From the NCBI GenBank assembly GCA_029061255.1, contig JAIDSL010000097.1, positions 48,009-112,008 of the forward strand: a stretch of 64,000 nucleotides of DNA, read 5' to 3'. A program made the translations under genes and the position numbers. Each line of letters opens with the position of its first letter. The first letter of the stretch is position 1. This document shows, piece by piece, positions 1-7,412 of this stretch. The notes below the pieces were generated by a model that was not told the DNA's origin, ran no database searches, and worked only from the letters and a program-made list of their open reading frames with translations. The DNA comes from Muribaculaceae bacterium. Lineage in GTDB: Bacteria; Bacteroidota; Bacteroidia; Bacteroidales; Muribaculaceae.

Positions 1-474
1 CACGAAGCAGTCGTTCATGGCTTGCTCGCTCCATTTCTGGTCGGCGGCAGGGCACATATGTCCCCGGTCAAAGCCCGAGCGTGTATAATCACTATGTTTC
101 GTGCATCCGTCTATTTCAGAATCCTGCCAGAAATTATCACTGCGGCTCACCTCATTGCTCACCTCTGTGCCGAGGAGTTCCCATGCCACATAGTTTGGCG
201 TTCGGTTGTCTTTATTGAATGATAAGGTGAATCCTGTGTATCCTTTCACTTGGGAAGTGAGCCCGGTTGGAATTGTCACATTTTCCAATCCATCGTAGTG
301 ATTGGGAGCAGGTGCGACAGGTATTTCAGGAGTCGGTTCATCAGGAGAGACCGGCATCTTTGGTTCATCCTTGCCTGTATTGCAGGAATAGAATGTGGGC
401 ATCAGCATCGCCATGGCCAAAGCCATCAGTGCAGAATGATGCGTGTTTCGGTAGATTGATCCAATATGTTTCAT
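1..474 (-). CDS. DNA/RNA non-specific endonuclease lipoprotein (partial, 3' end off left edge)
   Basis: An open frame starts at the ATG complementary to 472-474 and runs without a stop through base 1, giving 158 visible residues. The N-terminus is a lipoprotein signal: basic and hydrophobic stretch, then FYSC with the lipid cysteine at about residue 31, followed by a Pro/Glu/Asp-rich linker to about residue 57. The visible part of the catalytic domain contains RSGFDRGHM at residues 132-140. This is the DRGH active-site motif of the NUC1/EndA beta-beta-alpha-metal nucleases, whose His acts as general base next to a Mg2+-binding Asn further on. That Asn lies beyond the edge and cannot be checked. 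Expected role: sugar-nonspecific nuclease tethered to a membrane and facing outward, perhaps for nucleic-acid scavenging. It is next to the xylan locus but unrelated to it in function. Confidence 0.88.
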   Translation of the reverse strand, partial: MKHIGSIYRNTHHSALMALAMAMLMPTFYSCNTGKDEPKMPVSPDEPTPEIPVAPAPNHYDGLENVTIPTGLTSQVKGYTGFTLSFNKDNRTPNYVAWELLGTEVSNEVSRSDNFWQDSEIDGCTKHSDYTRSGFDRGHMCPAADQKWSEQAMNDCFV

Positions 475-506
475 TGTTGAAAAGCGTTAGTTTTATATAA
501 ACGTGG

Positions 507-538
507 AAGACCTCGGGAGTATTGCATCCCGAGGTCTT
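507..538 (-). terminator. Hairpin downstream of the sugar porter
   Basis: A perfect 12-bp inverted repeat (AAGACCTCGGGA at 507-518, its complement at 527-538, 8-nt loop) lies about 35 bases past the stop of the minus-strand porter gene. The T tract after it on the minus strand is weak, so this is a probable but not ideal intrinsic terminator. It also separates the porter from the nuclease gene. Confidence 0.6.
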
Positions 539-573
539 TCAATATACGCGCACTACGCGATACGCGCTACGCA

Positions 574-2058
574 TTACGCATCCCGGCGTTTCTTCCAAAG
601 AGCTGTCATGTCTTCGAGCGTCTTGCCCTTGGTCTCAGGCACGAGCTTGGCTACGAACCATGCCGCTATGATACAGATCACTCCATATAGGGCGTAGGCG
701 AAGAAGTGCCCGAAACGAGTGCCCATGTCTCCCATACTCATATTATACATCGGCACGAATGTGCTTGAGACAATAAAGTTGAAAATCCACTGGAAAGCCA
801 CTGCTATGGCTGTAGCCTGCGAGCGGATGGTGTTCGGGAATATTTCTGAGATGAGCACCCAGCAGATTGGTCCCCATGAGAACATGAAAGATGCTGAGTA
901 GATCATGATGCTTACTACAGGGAAGATGGCCGGAAGGGTAGTGACGTTGGAGAGTGCAACGCCAAGTGCTCCTATTGCCATTCCGATAGAACCCCATATA
1001 AGCAGAGGCTTACGTCCTAATTTTTCTACTGTGAAGACAGCCACAAGAGTGAATGCTATGTTTACGATACCCATGATGACGGTCTGTACCATCGGGTTGC
1101 CCATATTCATGGATTCGAAGATACGAGGAGCGTAATATAGCACTGCGTTGATGCCGACAGCCTGCTGGAACACTGAGAGCATGACACCGATGAATACAAC
1201 CATGATGCCAAACGAGAAGAGCTTCTCGCTTTTTACAGACACTGTGTTCTTGATGTCTTGAAGAATCTCCTCTGCCTTAGTTTTGCCGTTGATCTTGGTC
1301 AGAACCTTCAGCGACTGTGCGTCTCTTCCTGTCATTGCGAGATAGCGTGGGGATTCCGGCACGAAGCAGACGAGCAGCGTGAAGAGTCCTGCCACGTAGC
1401 CTTCCGACCCGAACATATAGCGCCAACCCGTCTGGATTGTCCATTCATCGGAAGATGAACTCACCTGATATACAGTCTCACCGATTTTCTCGATGATAGG
1501 CTGTGTATGCTCGCCAAGGATGAGAAAGTTGACGAAATAGACCACGAGCTGACCGAAGATGATGGCAAATTGGTTCCATGATACAAGTGTACCGCGAAGA
1601 TTGGATGGCGCTACCTCTGCAATATACATCGGGCAGATTGCAGAAGCAAGTCCCACTCCGAAACCTCCTATTATACGGTAGATATTGAATGTAATGAGAA
1701 GATGGAAAGATGGCTGTCCATATTCATGGATTAGAAATTCGGGATAATATGAGCCAAGAGCAGAGATGAAGAAAAATACGCCGGCAATGAATAAGGCTGC
1801 TTTTCGTCCCCAGCGGGTGGCTATGAATCCGGAGACAGCTGCTCCGATGATGCATCCTAAAAGTGCGCTTGACGATGTGATGCCGTGGATTGTGTCGGTG
1901 TAGACGAAGTCTTTCGCACCGAGGAAGAAGGCCTGCAGGCCCTTTTCTGCTCCGGATATTACGGCAGTGTCATATCCGAAGAGCAAGCCGCCGAGCACCG
2001 CTACGAGCACTATCCCGAAGAGGTAAGCTTTGCTGCCTTGGTTGTTGTTTGAATTCAT
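574..2058 (-). CDS. xylE: XylE-type sugar/H+ symporter (MFS sugar porter family)
   Basis: A 494-residue integral inner-membrane carrier, almost the length of E. coli XylE. Sugar-porter hallmarks are visible in order: GGLLFGYDTAVISGA in helix 1, RWGRKAA in the 2-3 loop, PESPRYL before the central loop, LGRKPL in the 8-9 loop and VPETKGKT at the C-terminus. Hydrophobic segments fit 12 helices. The family imports D-xylose, glucose or arabinose with protons. The position beside GH115 and the xylan locus favours D-xylose, but substrate cannot be read from sequence alone. It is the last gene of a minus-strand series after the GH115 and GH105-DUF2264 genes. Its leader contains two short tandem repeat arrays, and its 3' end merges into ACGC-rich repeats. 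Confidence 0.9.
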   Translation of the reverse strand: MNSNNNQGSKAYLFGIVLVAVLGGLLFGYDTAVISGAEKGLQAFFLGAKDFVYTDTIHGITSSSALLGCIIGAAVSGFIATRWGRKAALFIAGVFFFISALGSYYPEFLIHEYGQPSFHLLITFNIYRIIGGFGVGLASAICPMYIAEVAPSNLRGTLVSWNQFAIIFGQLVVYFVNFLILGEHTQPIIEKIGETVYQVSSSSDEWTIQTGWRYMFGSEGYVAGLFTLLVCFVPESPRYLAMTGRDAQSLKVLTKINGKTKAEEILQDIKNTVSVKSEKLFSFGIMVVFIGVMLSVFQQAVGINAVLYYAPRIFESMNMGNPMVQTVIMGIVNIAFTLVAVFTVEKLGRKPLLIWGSIGMAIGALGVALSNVTTLPAIFPVVSIMIYSASFMFSWGPICWVLISEIFPNTIRSQATAIAVAFQWIFNFIVSSTFVPMYNMSMGDMGTRFGHFFAYALYGVICIIAAWFVAKLVPETKGKTLEDMTALWKKRRDA

Positions 2059-2067
2059 GGTTTTATG

Positions 2068-2135
2068 GTTGTTAAGTTGTTAAGTTGTCGAGTTGTCAAA
2101 ACTTAAGACTTAAGACTTAAGACTCAAGACTTAAG
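2068..2135. repeat. Two adjoining short tandem arrays in the xylE leader
   Basis: Four 8-nt units (GTTGTTAA twice, then GTTGTCGA and GTTGTCAA) fill 2068-2099. Five 7-nt units (ACTTAAG, one copy ACTCAAG) fill 2101-2135. They occupy most of the 83-nt gap between xylE and the GH105-DUF2264 gene. No promoter motif was seen here. Confidence 0.85.
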
Positions 2136-2141
2136 TCTCAA

Positions 2142-4460
2142 TTAGTAAAGATCTTTCGTCTTAGGCCCATCATCCCATCTATGGTCTTTGGGGAATGGTT
2201 GTCCGCTCCATGCTTTTTGGTTGGTGGTAGGAAGAGGGGCATCAGTCCAGAAAGGATGTGATGCCGGAAGCCCGAGAGGCAAGAAAGCCAGCGATGTCAT
2301 ATAGAGGCTTCCGTTGTTTGTATACCAGTCAGCGATATTCGGCTGTCTTCCGGCAAATCCGATAGTAAGGAATCCACCCTCGTTGAAGTTTTCCTTGCCG
2401 TCATACATCGAATGCATCACTGACGTAAGAGCGTTGCGCACCTGACCGTTGGTAAGACCTGCAGGTAGCTTCTCATACCATGCCATGAGTGCAAGCGGTT
2501 GCATGGTGGCCATTCTGTAAGGGATAGAACGTCCGAAGACAGGGAATGTGCCTTCCGGTGAGATCATGCGTTCAAGCACTATGCTATATTTCTGAGCTCG
2601 CTTCAAAGCGCGGTCATAATATTTTGGATAGTGTATCCTGGTGTGCCGGTTGGCATCCTTCATATTCTGCAGAGTCTCAAGATACATTGGATGAAACACA
2701 TAGCTGCTGTAATAATCGAATGCGAAATCAGGGCCATCGGCATACCAACCGTCGCCGGCATACCATTCTTCCATCTTCCTGATGGCTGAATTCACTCTGT
2801 AATCATCATGGTCTCTTCCAGCTTTGGCCATAAAACTTTCTATGATGGATGAGAAGAGTAGCCAGTTTGTATAAGGAGGGTCTATCTTTCTTATATTGCG
2901 GAAGTTTTCGAGATAGCGTTCCTTTGTCTTGTCATCAAGAGGCATCCAAAGGGCATCATATGCTCTTACGAAGCTTTCGGCTATGTATGCTGCATCCACC
3001 ATTATTTGTCCTTCGCCTTGCCACAGCAAGCAGTCAGGTGAATTAGGGTCTACGGCATTGGCATAGCTCTTGAGAGCCATTTCCCTGAGTTCCTTCCGCA
3101 TCTTTCCTTCTTCTGTGTCATCGTCGGGAAGGGCGAGCCATGGGGCGATTCCTGCCATAAGTCGACCAAAAGTCTCCATATAAGTCACTTTCTTATTTCT
3201 GCCGTCCCAGTTGGGGCTGACCTCTACTATCATATCCTCCTGAAGCTTTCCGTCGGCCATTTTGCTCAGCACCGGATAAGCTATCTGATATGCAAGATCA
3301 GTCCAGTATTTACGGTCGGGATTGCTGCCTTTTTCAAGATGCTTGGCATATTCGCAAGCTGCTAATAGAAATGCTCCGGTGCCGAAATCAGATGTGGAGT
3401 TTTTGTCTACAACCTGTCCGGGAATGGCTTTCTCGCCGATAGGCTGCACATAACCAACCCTGCCGTCTTTCTGCAGAGCCGTGTTGCTCAGGTAGTTCCA
3501 TCCGTTAAGCGCTGCGTCAAGATATTTAGGGTCAGTCAGGTATCCGTTGTTCAGCCCCCATAGCAGCCCATATGTGAAGAAGGCTGTGCCGCTTGTCTCC
3601 GGTCCGGGAGCATGTGCCTCATCGAGCATGGATCGACTCCAATATCCTCCGGGCTGCTGGCTGGCTACGACAGCATCGGCGAGCTCTCGGAAACGCTGCT
3701 CGAATATGTCGCGGTGCTTATAGTCTTTTGGAAGATCTTGCAATACTTTTGCAAGCCCTGCAAGCACCCAACCGTCGCCGCGAGCCCAGAAATCCTTCTT
3801 CCCGTTGGCGCTCTCATGTTTCGGGTAGACATATTTGGCATCCCTGTAGTAAAGATGCTCATCTTTGTCATACATGATGCTGTCTGCATATATGAAGTAT
3901 TCATACAGTTTGTCGAGATATTTCTGGTTGCCTGTGATATTATACATCTTGGTCATCACGGGCATCACCATGTATAAGCCGTCTGCCCACCACCAATAGT
4001 CATTCTGTGGTGTCGACATCTGGTGTTCCATCACTTCTCTCGCGCGTCTTATCCTTTTGTCGTCAGGAAGGATATTGTATAGGTCGGCATACGTCTGGAA
4101 GCATATCTGCCAGTCGCCAAACATTACATGGTCTGGCGATTCTCCATATGATGCGTATTTCCATTTGCTTTTGTCGTTACCCTTGGCTCCTTTCCATTCG
4201 TTATGTTCAGCCCAGTCTTCAGAATACTTGAGCCAATCAGGATTTCCCATAAGCTTGTAGGCCTCCATGTTTCCGGTGTGATAAGCTGCCACATGCCAGA
4301 AAGGGGTTGCCTCCGCGCTGTTGTTCTTCTGCCAATTGTTGTTGACTTTAGCAATTATGTCTCTCACTTTCTGTGCTTCTTTCGTCTTGTCTGCAGCTAA
4401 TGCAGCGGTGAATGCTGACGTGAGCAGCGCGAGTATTATGGTAAGTCTGATTCGGTTCAT
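2142..4460 (-). CDS. GH105 unsaturated uronidase fused to a DUF2264 (GH154-like) domain
   Basis: 772 residues with an N-terminal Sec signal (cleavage near residue 22, ALA|AD), so periplasmic. Residues about 28-380 are a GH105/GH88 (alpha/alpha)6 domain: WWWADGLYM at 156-164 carries the likely catalytic Asp (D160, equivalent to YteR Asp143), and FWARGDGWVLAG at 224-235 is the family's WxRGxGW signature. Residues about 390-745 match the DUF2264 family. From memory, DUF2264 includes the GH154 beta-glucuronidases; this number should be confirmed. GH105 hydrates and releases 4,5-unsaturated uronic acids left by lyases. The fusion would therefore be a two-domain uronate-removing enzyme, although xylan normally carries alpha-linked GlcA, so its target here is unclear. 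A consensus promoter lies just upstream, so it can be transcribed separately from GH115. Confidence 0.85.
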   Translation of the reverse strand: MNRIRLTIILALLTSAFTAALAADKTKEAQKVRDIIAKVNNNWQKNNSAEATPFWHVAAYHTGNMEAYKLMGNPDWLKYSEDWAEHNEWKGAKGNDKSKWKYASYGESPDHVMFGDWQICFQTYADLYNILPDDKRIRRAREVMEHQMSTPQNDYWWWADGLYMVMPVMTKMYNITGNQKYLDKLYEYFIYADSIMYDKDEHLYYRDAKYVYPKHESANGKKDFWARGDGWVLAGLAKVLQDLPKDYKHRDIFEQRFRELADAVVASQQPGGYWSRSMLDEAHAPGPETSGTAFFTYGLLWGLNNGYLTDPKYLDAALNGWNYLSNTALQKDGRVGYVQPIGEKAIPGQVVDKNSTSDFGTGAFLLAACEYAKHLEKGSNPDRKYWTDLAYQIAYPVLSKMADGKLQEDMIVEVSPNWDGRNKKVTYMETFGRLMAGIAPWLALPDDDTEEGKMRKELREMALKSYANAVDPNSPDCLLWQGEGQIMVDAAYIAESFVRAYDALWMPLDDKTKERYLENFRNIRKIDPPYTNWLLFSSIIESFMAKAGRDHDDYRVNSAIRKMEEWYAGDGWYADGPDFAFDYYSSYVFHPMYLETLQNMKDANRHTRIHYPKYYDRALKRAQKYSIVLERMISPEGTFPVFGRSIPYRMATMQPLALMAWYEKLPAGLTNGQVRNALTSVMHSMYDGKENFNEGGFLTIGFAGRQPNIADWYTNNGSLYMTSLAFLPLGLPASHPFWTDAPLPTTNQKAWSGQPFPKDHRWDDGPKTKDLY

Positions 4461-4494
4461 GATTTTAAGGTGGGTGAAAGATGAAATACGTTCA

Positions 4495-4525
4495 CAAAAT
4501 TAATAAAATTTTCTAAATCGACAAA
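4495..4525 (-). promoter_or_regulatory. Bacteroidota-type promoter for the GH105-DUF2264 gene
   Basis: On the minus strand, TTTG (complement of 4522-4525) is followed after 19 nt by TAATTTTG (complement of 4495-4502). This fits the TTTG-N19-TAnnTTTG consensus recognised by the Bacteroidota primary sigma factor. The -7 element is 34 nt upstream of the ATG. Confidence 0.6.
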
Positions 4526-4541
4526 GTGGATTGTCAATTAG

Positions 4542-7142
4542 CTATGGCTTTTTGCTAACTCCTCTCTTCACTTTGCTTTCTTTGCCAAAGAGATATGATG
4601 GCGTGTAGCCACCTAAGTCTATTACAATCTTCTCGAAGACTATACCGGGATCCAATGGTTTGATTTCGAGCATTGTCTTCCCCGTCTTGCCTACTTTCAC
4701 CGGCACTTTCTTTTCTACAACTCTGCGAGCTACCGTAGGATAGAATACGCTGTAGATGTTTTGTGGATCTTCATTAAGGTTAGCATTGAAGTTGACTTCA
4801 ATCGGATCGGCATCTTCAAAGCCTACAGTATACCTGTGTCCTTCCTTGCGTTGGAAAGCGAGAGTTGATTTAGTGACCACGTGTACCGTTACGCTGTCTG
4901 TCCCCTCCGGAATTGTGACTGCATATTTAAGTGACGCTCCTTCGGGGCTTTCTGTGTATGGCCTCACGGCTACCCCGCTGAGAGTGCGTCCGATGTAGGG
5001 TAGCACTTCCCATTTAGCTCCGCTTTTGGCATCGGTCGCGTCATTGAAATGTTCTGCCTCGATTATTATGGCGCCATCCGTAGGCTGGAACACATATCCT
5101 CCTTCTGTAGCATCCCGGGAGTCAAGAGTGAATGTCTCCGGTAGGATGTCAGCAGGGAAGGCATCGTTCCAACTGGTGTATCCTATATGTTTCTGCGTCA
5201 TCATTCCGTTCCATTTTCCTCCGGCGATATCATTGTTGTAGCTTTTCATCAGATCTGCGTCGCGGTCAAAGCAACGTTTCACTTCTGCTGCCCATTCATT
5301 CGCTTCCGGAAGTCCCTTCGCATACGTATCATGGTTCATTGCCTGGGCGTAATACATCTGGTAGAGATTGCTCATCAACTGAAGAGGGAAGAGAACCAGC
5401 TCGTTGTATGCATCCCGTTGTTCTGGCTGCAGGGTCAGGAATTGGCGAAGAGCTTCTGCCTCAAGACGCATATAGTCGTCGGCTACTTGCTTCCATTCCC
5501 CGGAATGTAGACTATAAGTGTTGCGGTCGAGCATCTCCGGAGTGACGCGACCATTGTATTTGCATAGCAGGTTGAAGATTCTGGTTGCCTCTTTTGCCTG
5601 GTCCGGGCCGAGTTGCTGCTCAAAGAAGCGTAGAGTGTGGCCAAGGAGGTTGTTGGCGGTAAACTGTTTTGGATTCCATGCCATGTCGAGGAAGAGGGTA
5701 ATCGGATATTCCATCGGCTTCAAATCTCCTACATTCAAGATCCATAGCTTGTCTACTCCATAGTCGTAGGTGAGCTCAAGCTGCTCCCACATGTTTTGGA
5801 TGGGAGTTACGTTAAGCAGCTTGCTGTTTCTGGGTGCCCCTACATAGTCTACATGGTAATACATTCCCCATCCACCCGGATGCTTGCGTTCCTCTGCGTT
5901 GGGCAGTCGGCGCACGTTGCCCCAGTTGTCGTCGCATAGCAGGTAGATCACATCATCCGGTGCACGTAAGCCCGCATCATAGTAGTCAAGCACCTCTTTA
6001 TATAATGCCCATACTTGCGGAGTGTCTTTTGCTTTTTTCCCAGTTTCCTTAGCTATTATCTTCCGTTGGTTGTCAATTACTTTCTTGAGAAGAGCCACAT
6101 CTGCCTCTTCACTCATAGCCTCGTCGCCATCACCGCGCATGCCAATGGTGACCACATCTTCGGTCTCTTTCATCCTTTGTATCCCATCGGTAAAGAATCT
6201 GTCGATGGTTTCTTGGTTGGTGGCATAGTTCCACGCTCCATTCTCTTTGCGCTTTCGTGCCCATTCCTGATGGTTTCTTGCCATAGGCTCATGGTGGGAT
6301 GTCCCCATTATTATACCCATTTCATCTGCAGTCTTCATATTTTCCGGGTCATCTGCATAGAAAGCCCATCCCCACATTGCAGGCCACATGAAATTACCCC
6401 TGAGGCGAAGCAGAAGCTCGAAGACACGTGCATAAAACCGATGGTCGCCATAATCTGTGCCGTACGTGTTTTTTACCCAGCTCGTTAGGCAGGGAGCTTC
6501 ATCATTGAGGAATATACCGCGGTATTTCACTGCCGGTTCTCCGGCAGTATAACTTCCGGGCTTAAGATATAGGCTTTTATGTTTTGATGGTGTGACATCA
6601 GCCCAGTCATACCAGGGAGAGACACCGATTTGCTCAGACAGCTCATAGATGCCGTAGATAGTGCCGCGTCTGTCGCTTCCTGCTATCACGAGGGCCCTGC
6701 TGACCCCGGGTAGCGGATTGTCGACAGTCGTCATTATGTATTTCTCGTATTTCCCTTTGATATCCTTCTCGTTGAGTTTCTTTGTCTTTAAAAGATGCTT
6801 TATCAATTTGCTTTCGATTGACCCGGCAATTATTATATTGTCTGATGTGATATCGTTTGCTTTTGTTTCGTCAGCCTCAATCAATGCGGCTGCAGTGCCG
6901 CATACTTTTTTGAAATCGTCTGATAAGTTTTTTGCCGCGATGCTGATTCCGGGAAGGTCCTTTTCTGAAATTAAGATAGTTGCCGGGACGGAATGGCTGT
7001 TTTCCATAGATATAAGAGGAAAGTATCCGGCTTCCGGTCTCTCACTTATGATGCCCTGATGGTCAAGGGCAGAGGCTTGGAGGGAAGTCAACATAGTCAA
7101 GCAACCGACAATGGTCGCTATGAAAGGTCTGATTGTGTTCAT
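4542..7142 (-). CDS. GH115 xylan alpha-1,2-(4-O-methyl)glucuronidase
   Basis: 866 residues, typical for the family, with a Sec signal peptide (cleavage near residue 25, ASA|LD). GH115 enzymes remove (4-O-methyl)glucuronic acid from internal and terminal xylose of glucuronoxylan. Conserved blocks are visible: the N-terminal alpha/beta domain (residues about 45-190), the catalytic barrel with RGIFLNDEAP, FMWPAMWGWAF, MGTSHHEPM and GMRGDGDEAM, and a C-terminal beta-rich domain from about 690. No lipobox is present, so it is predicted to be periplasmic and to act on imported oligosaccharides. It is divergently oriented from the HTCS regulator across a 270-bp control region. A lone TAATTTTG-like -7 box lies on the minus strand (complement of 7183-7190), but without a clear -33 element. 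No GH67 is seen in the window, so GH115 is the only alpha-glucuronidase here. Confidence 0.92.
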   Translation of the reverse strand: MNTIRPFIATIVGCLTMLTSLQASALDHQGIISERPEAGYFPLISMENSHSVPATILISEKDLPGISIAAKNLSDDFKKVCGTAAALIEADETKANDITSDNIIIAGSIESKLIKHLLKTKKLNEKDIKGKYEKYIMTTVDNPLPGVSRALVIAGSDRRGTIYGIYELSEQIGVSPWYDWADVTPSKHKSLYLKPGSYTAGEPAVKYRGIFLNDEAPCLTSWVKNTYGTDYGDHRFYARVFELLLRLRGNFMWPAMWGWAFYADDPENMKTADEMGIIMGTSHHEPMARNHQEWARKRKENGAWNYATNQETIDRFFTDGIQRMKETEDVVTIGMRGDGDEAMSEEADVALLKKVIDNQRKIIAKETGKKAKDTPQVWALYKEVLDYYDAGLRAPDDVIYLLCDDNWGNVRRLPNAEERKHPGGWGMYYHVDYVGAPRNSKLLNVTPIQNMWEQLELTYDYGVDKLWILNVGDLKPMEYPITLFLDMAWNPKQFTANNLLGHTLRFFEQQLGPDQAKEATRIFNLLCKYNGRVTPEMLDRNTYSLHSGEWKQVADDYMRLEAEALRQFLTLQPEQRDAYNELVLFPLQLMSNLYQMYYAQAMNHDTYAKGLPEANEWAAEVKRCFDRDADLMKSYNNDIAGGKWNGMMTQKHIGYTSWNDAFPADILPETFTLDSRDATEGGYVFQPTDGAIIIEAEHFNDATDAKSGAKWEVLPYIGRTLSGVAVRPYTESPEGASLKYAVTIPEGTDSVTVHVVTKSTLAFQRKEGHRYTVGFEDADPIEVNFNANLNEDPQNIYSVFYPTVARRVVEKKVPVKVGKTGKTMLEIKPLDPGIVFEKIVIDLGGYTPSYLFGKESKVKRGVSKKP

Positions 7143-7291
7143 GATATCGTAGTTATATTTTTCACTTCTTAAATGTCGATTACAAAATTATAAAAAATAT
7201 TGATACTACGTATATGTTTTGAGTATGGAACTCGTGTTTATGGGTCTTATAACTCCTGTTTTTGTCGCTTATGAGATTAAAATTTGTAAAA

Positions 7292-7301
7292 TGTTACGAA
7301 T
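7292..7301 (+). promoter_or_regulatory. Candidate regulator site upstream of the HTCS gene
   Basis: TGTTACGAAT lies 13 nt upstream of the -33 element of the regulator promoter. The same 10-mer recurs upstream of the core operon at 11969, with a one-base variant at 11927. The function is inferred from this recurrence only. Confidence 0.35.
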
Positions 7302-7314
7302 TTTAATCTGTTTC

Positions 7315-7346
7315 TTGTGATAATTCGACAATTTTATATATATTTG
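7315..7346 (+). promoter_or_regulatory. Promoter of the HTCS regulator gene
   Basis: TTG at 7315-7317 and TATATTTG at 7339-7346 are separated by 21 nt, matching the Bacteroidota TTG-N19/21-TAnnTTTG pattern. The predicted transcript would have a 5' leader of roughly 60 nt before the ATG at 7413. Confidence 0.55.
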
Positions 7347-7412
7347 CAGGTGAATTTGGCATCAGAAACTAACGTCCCTTTCAAGGATGACTTTTTTATG
7401 TGAATTTTTTTC

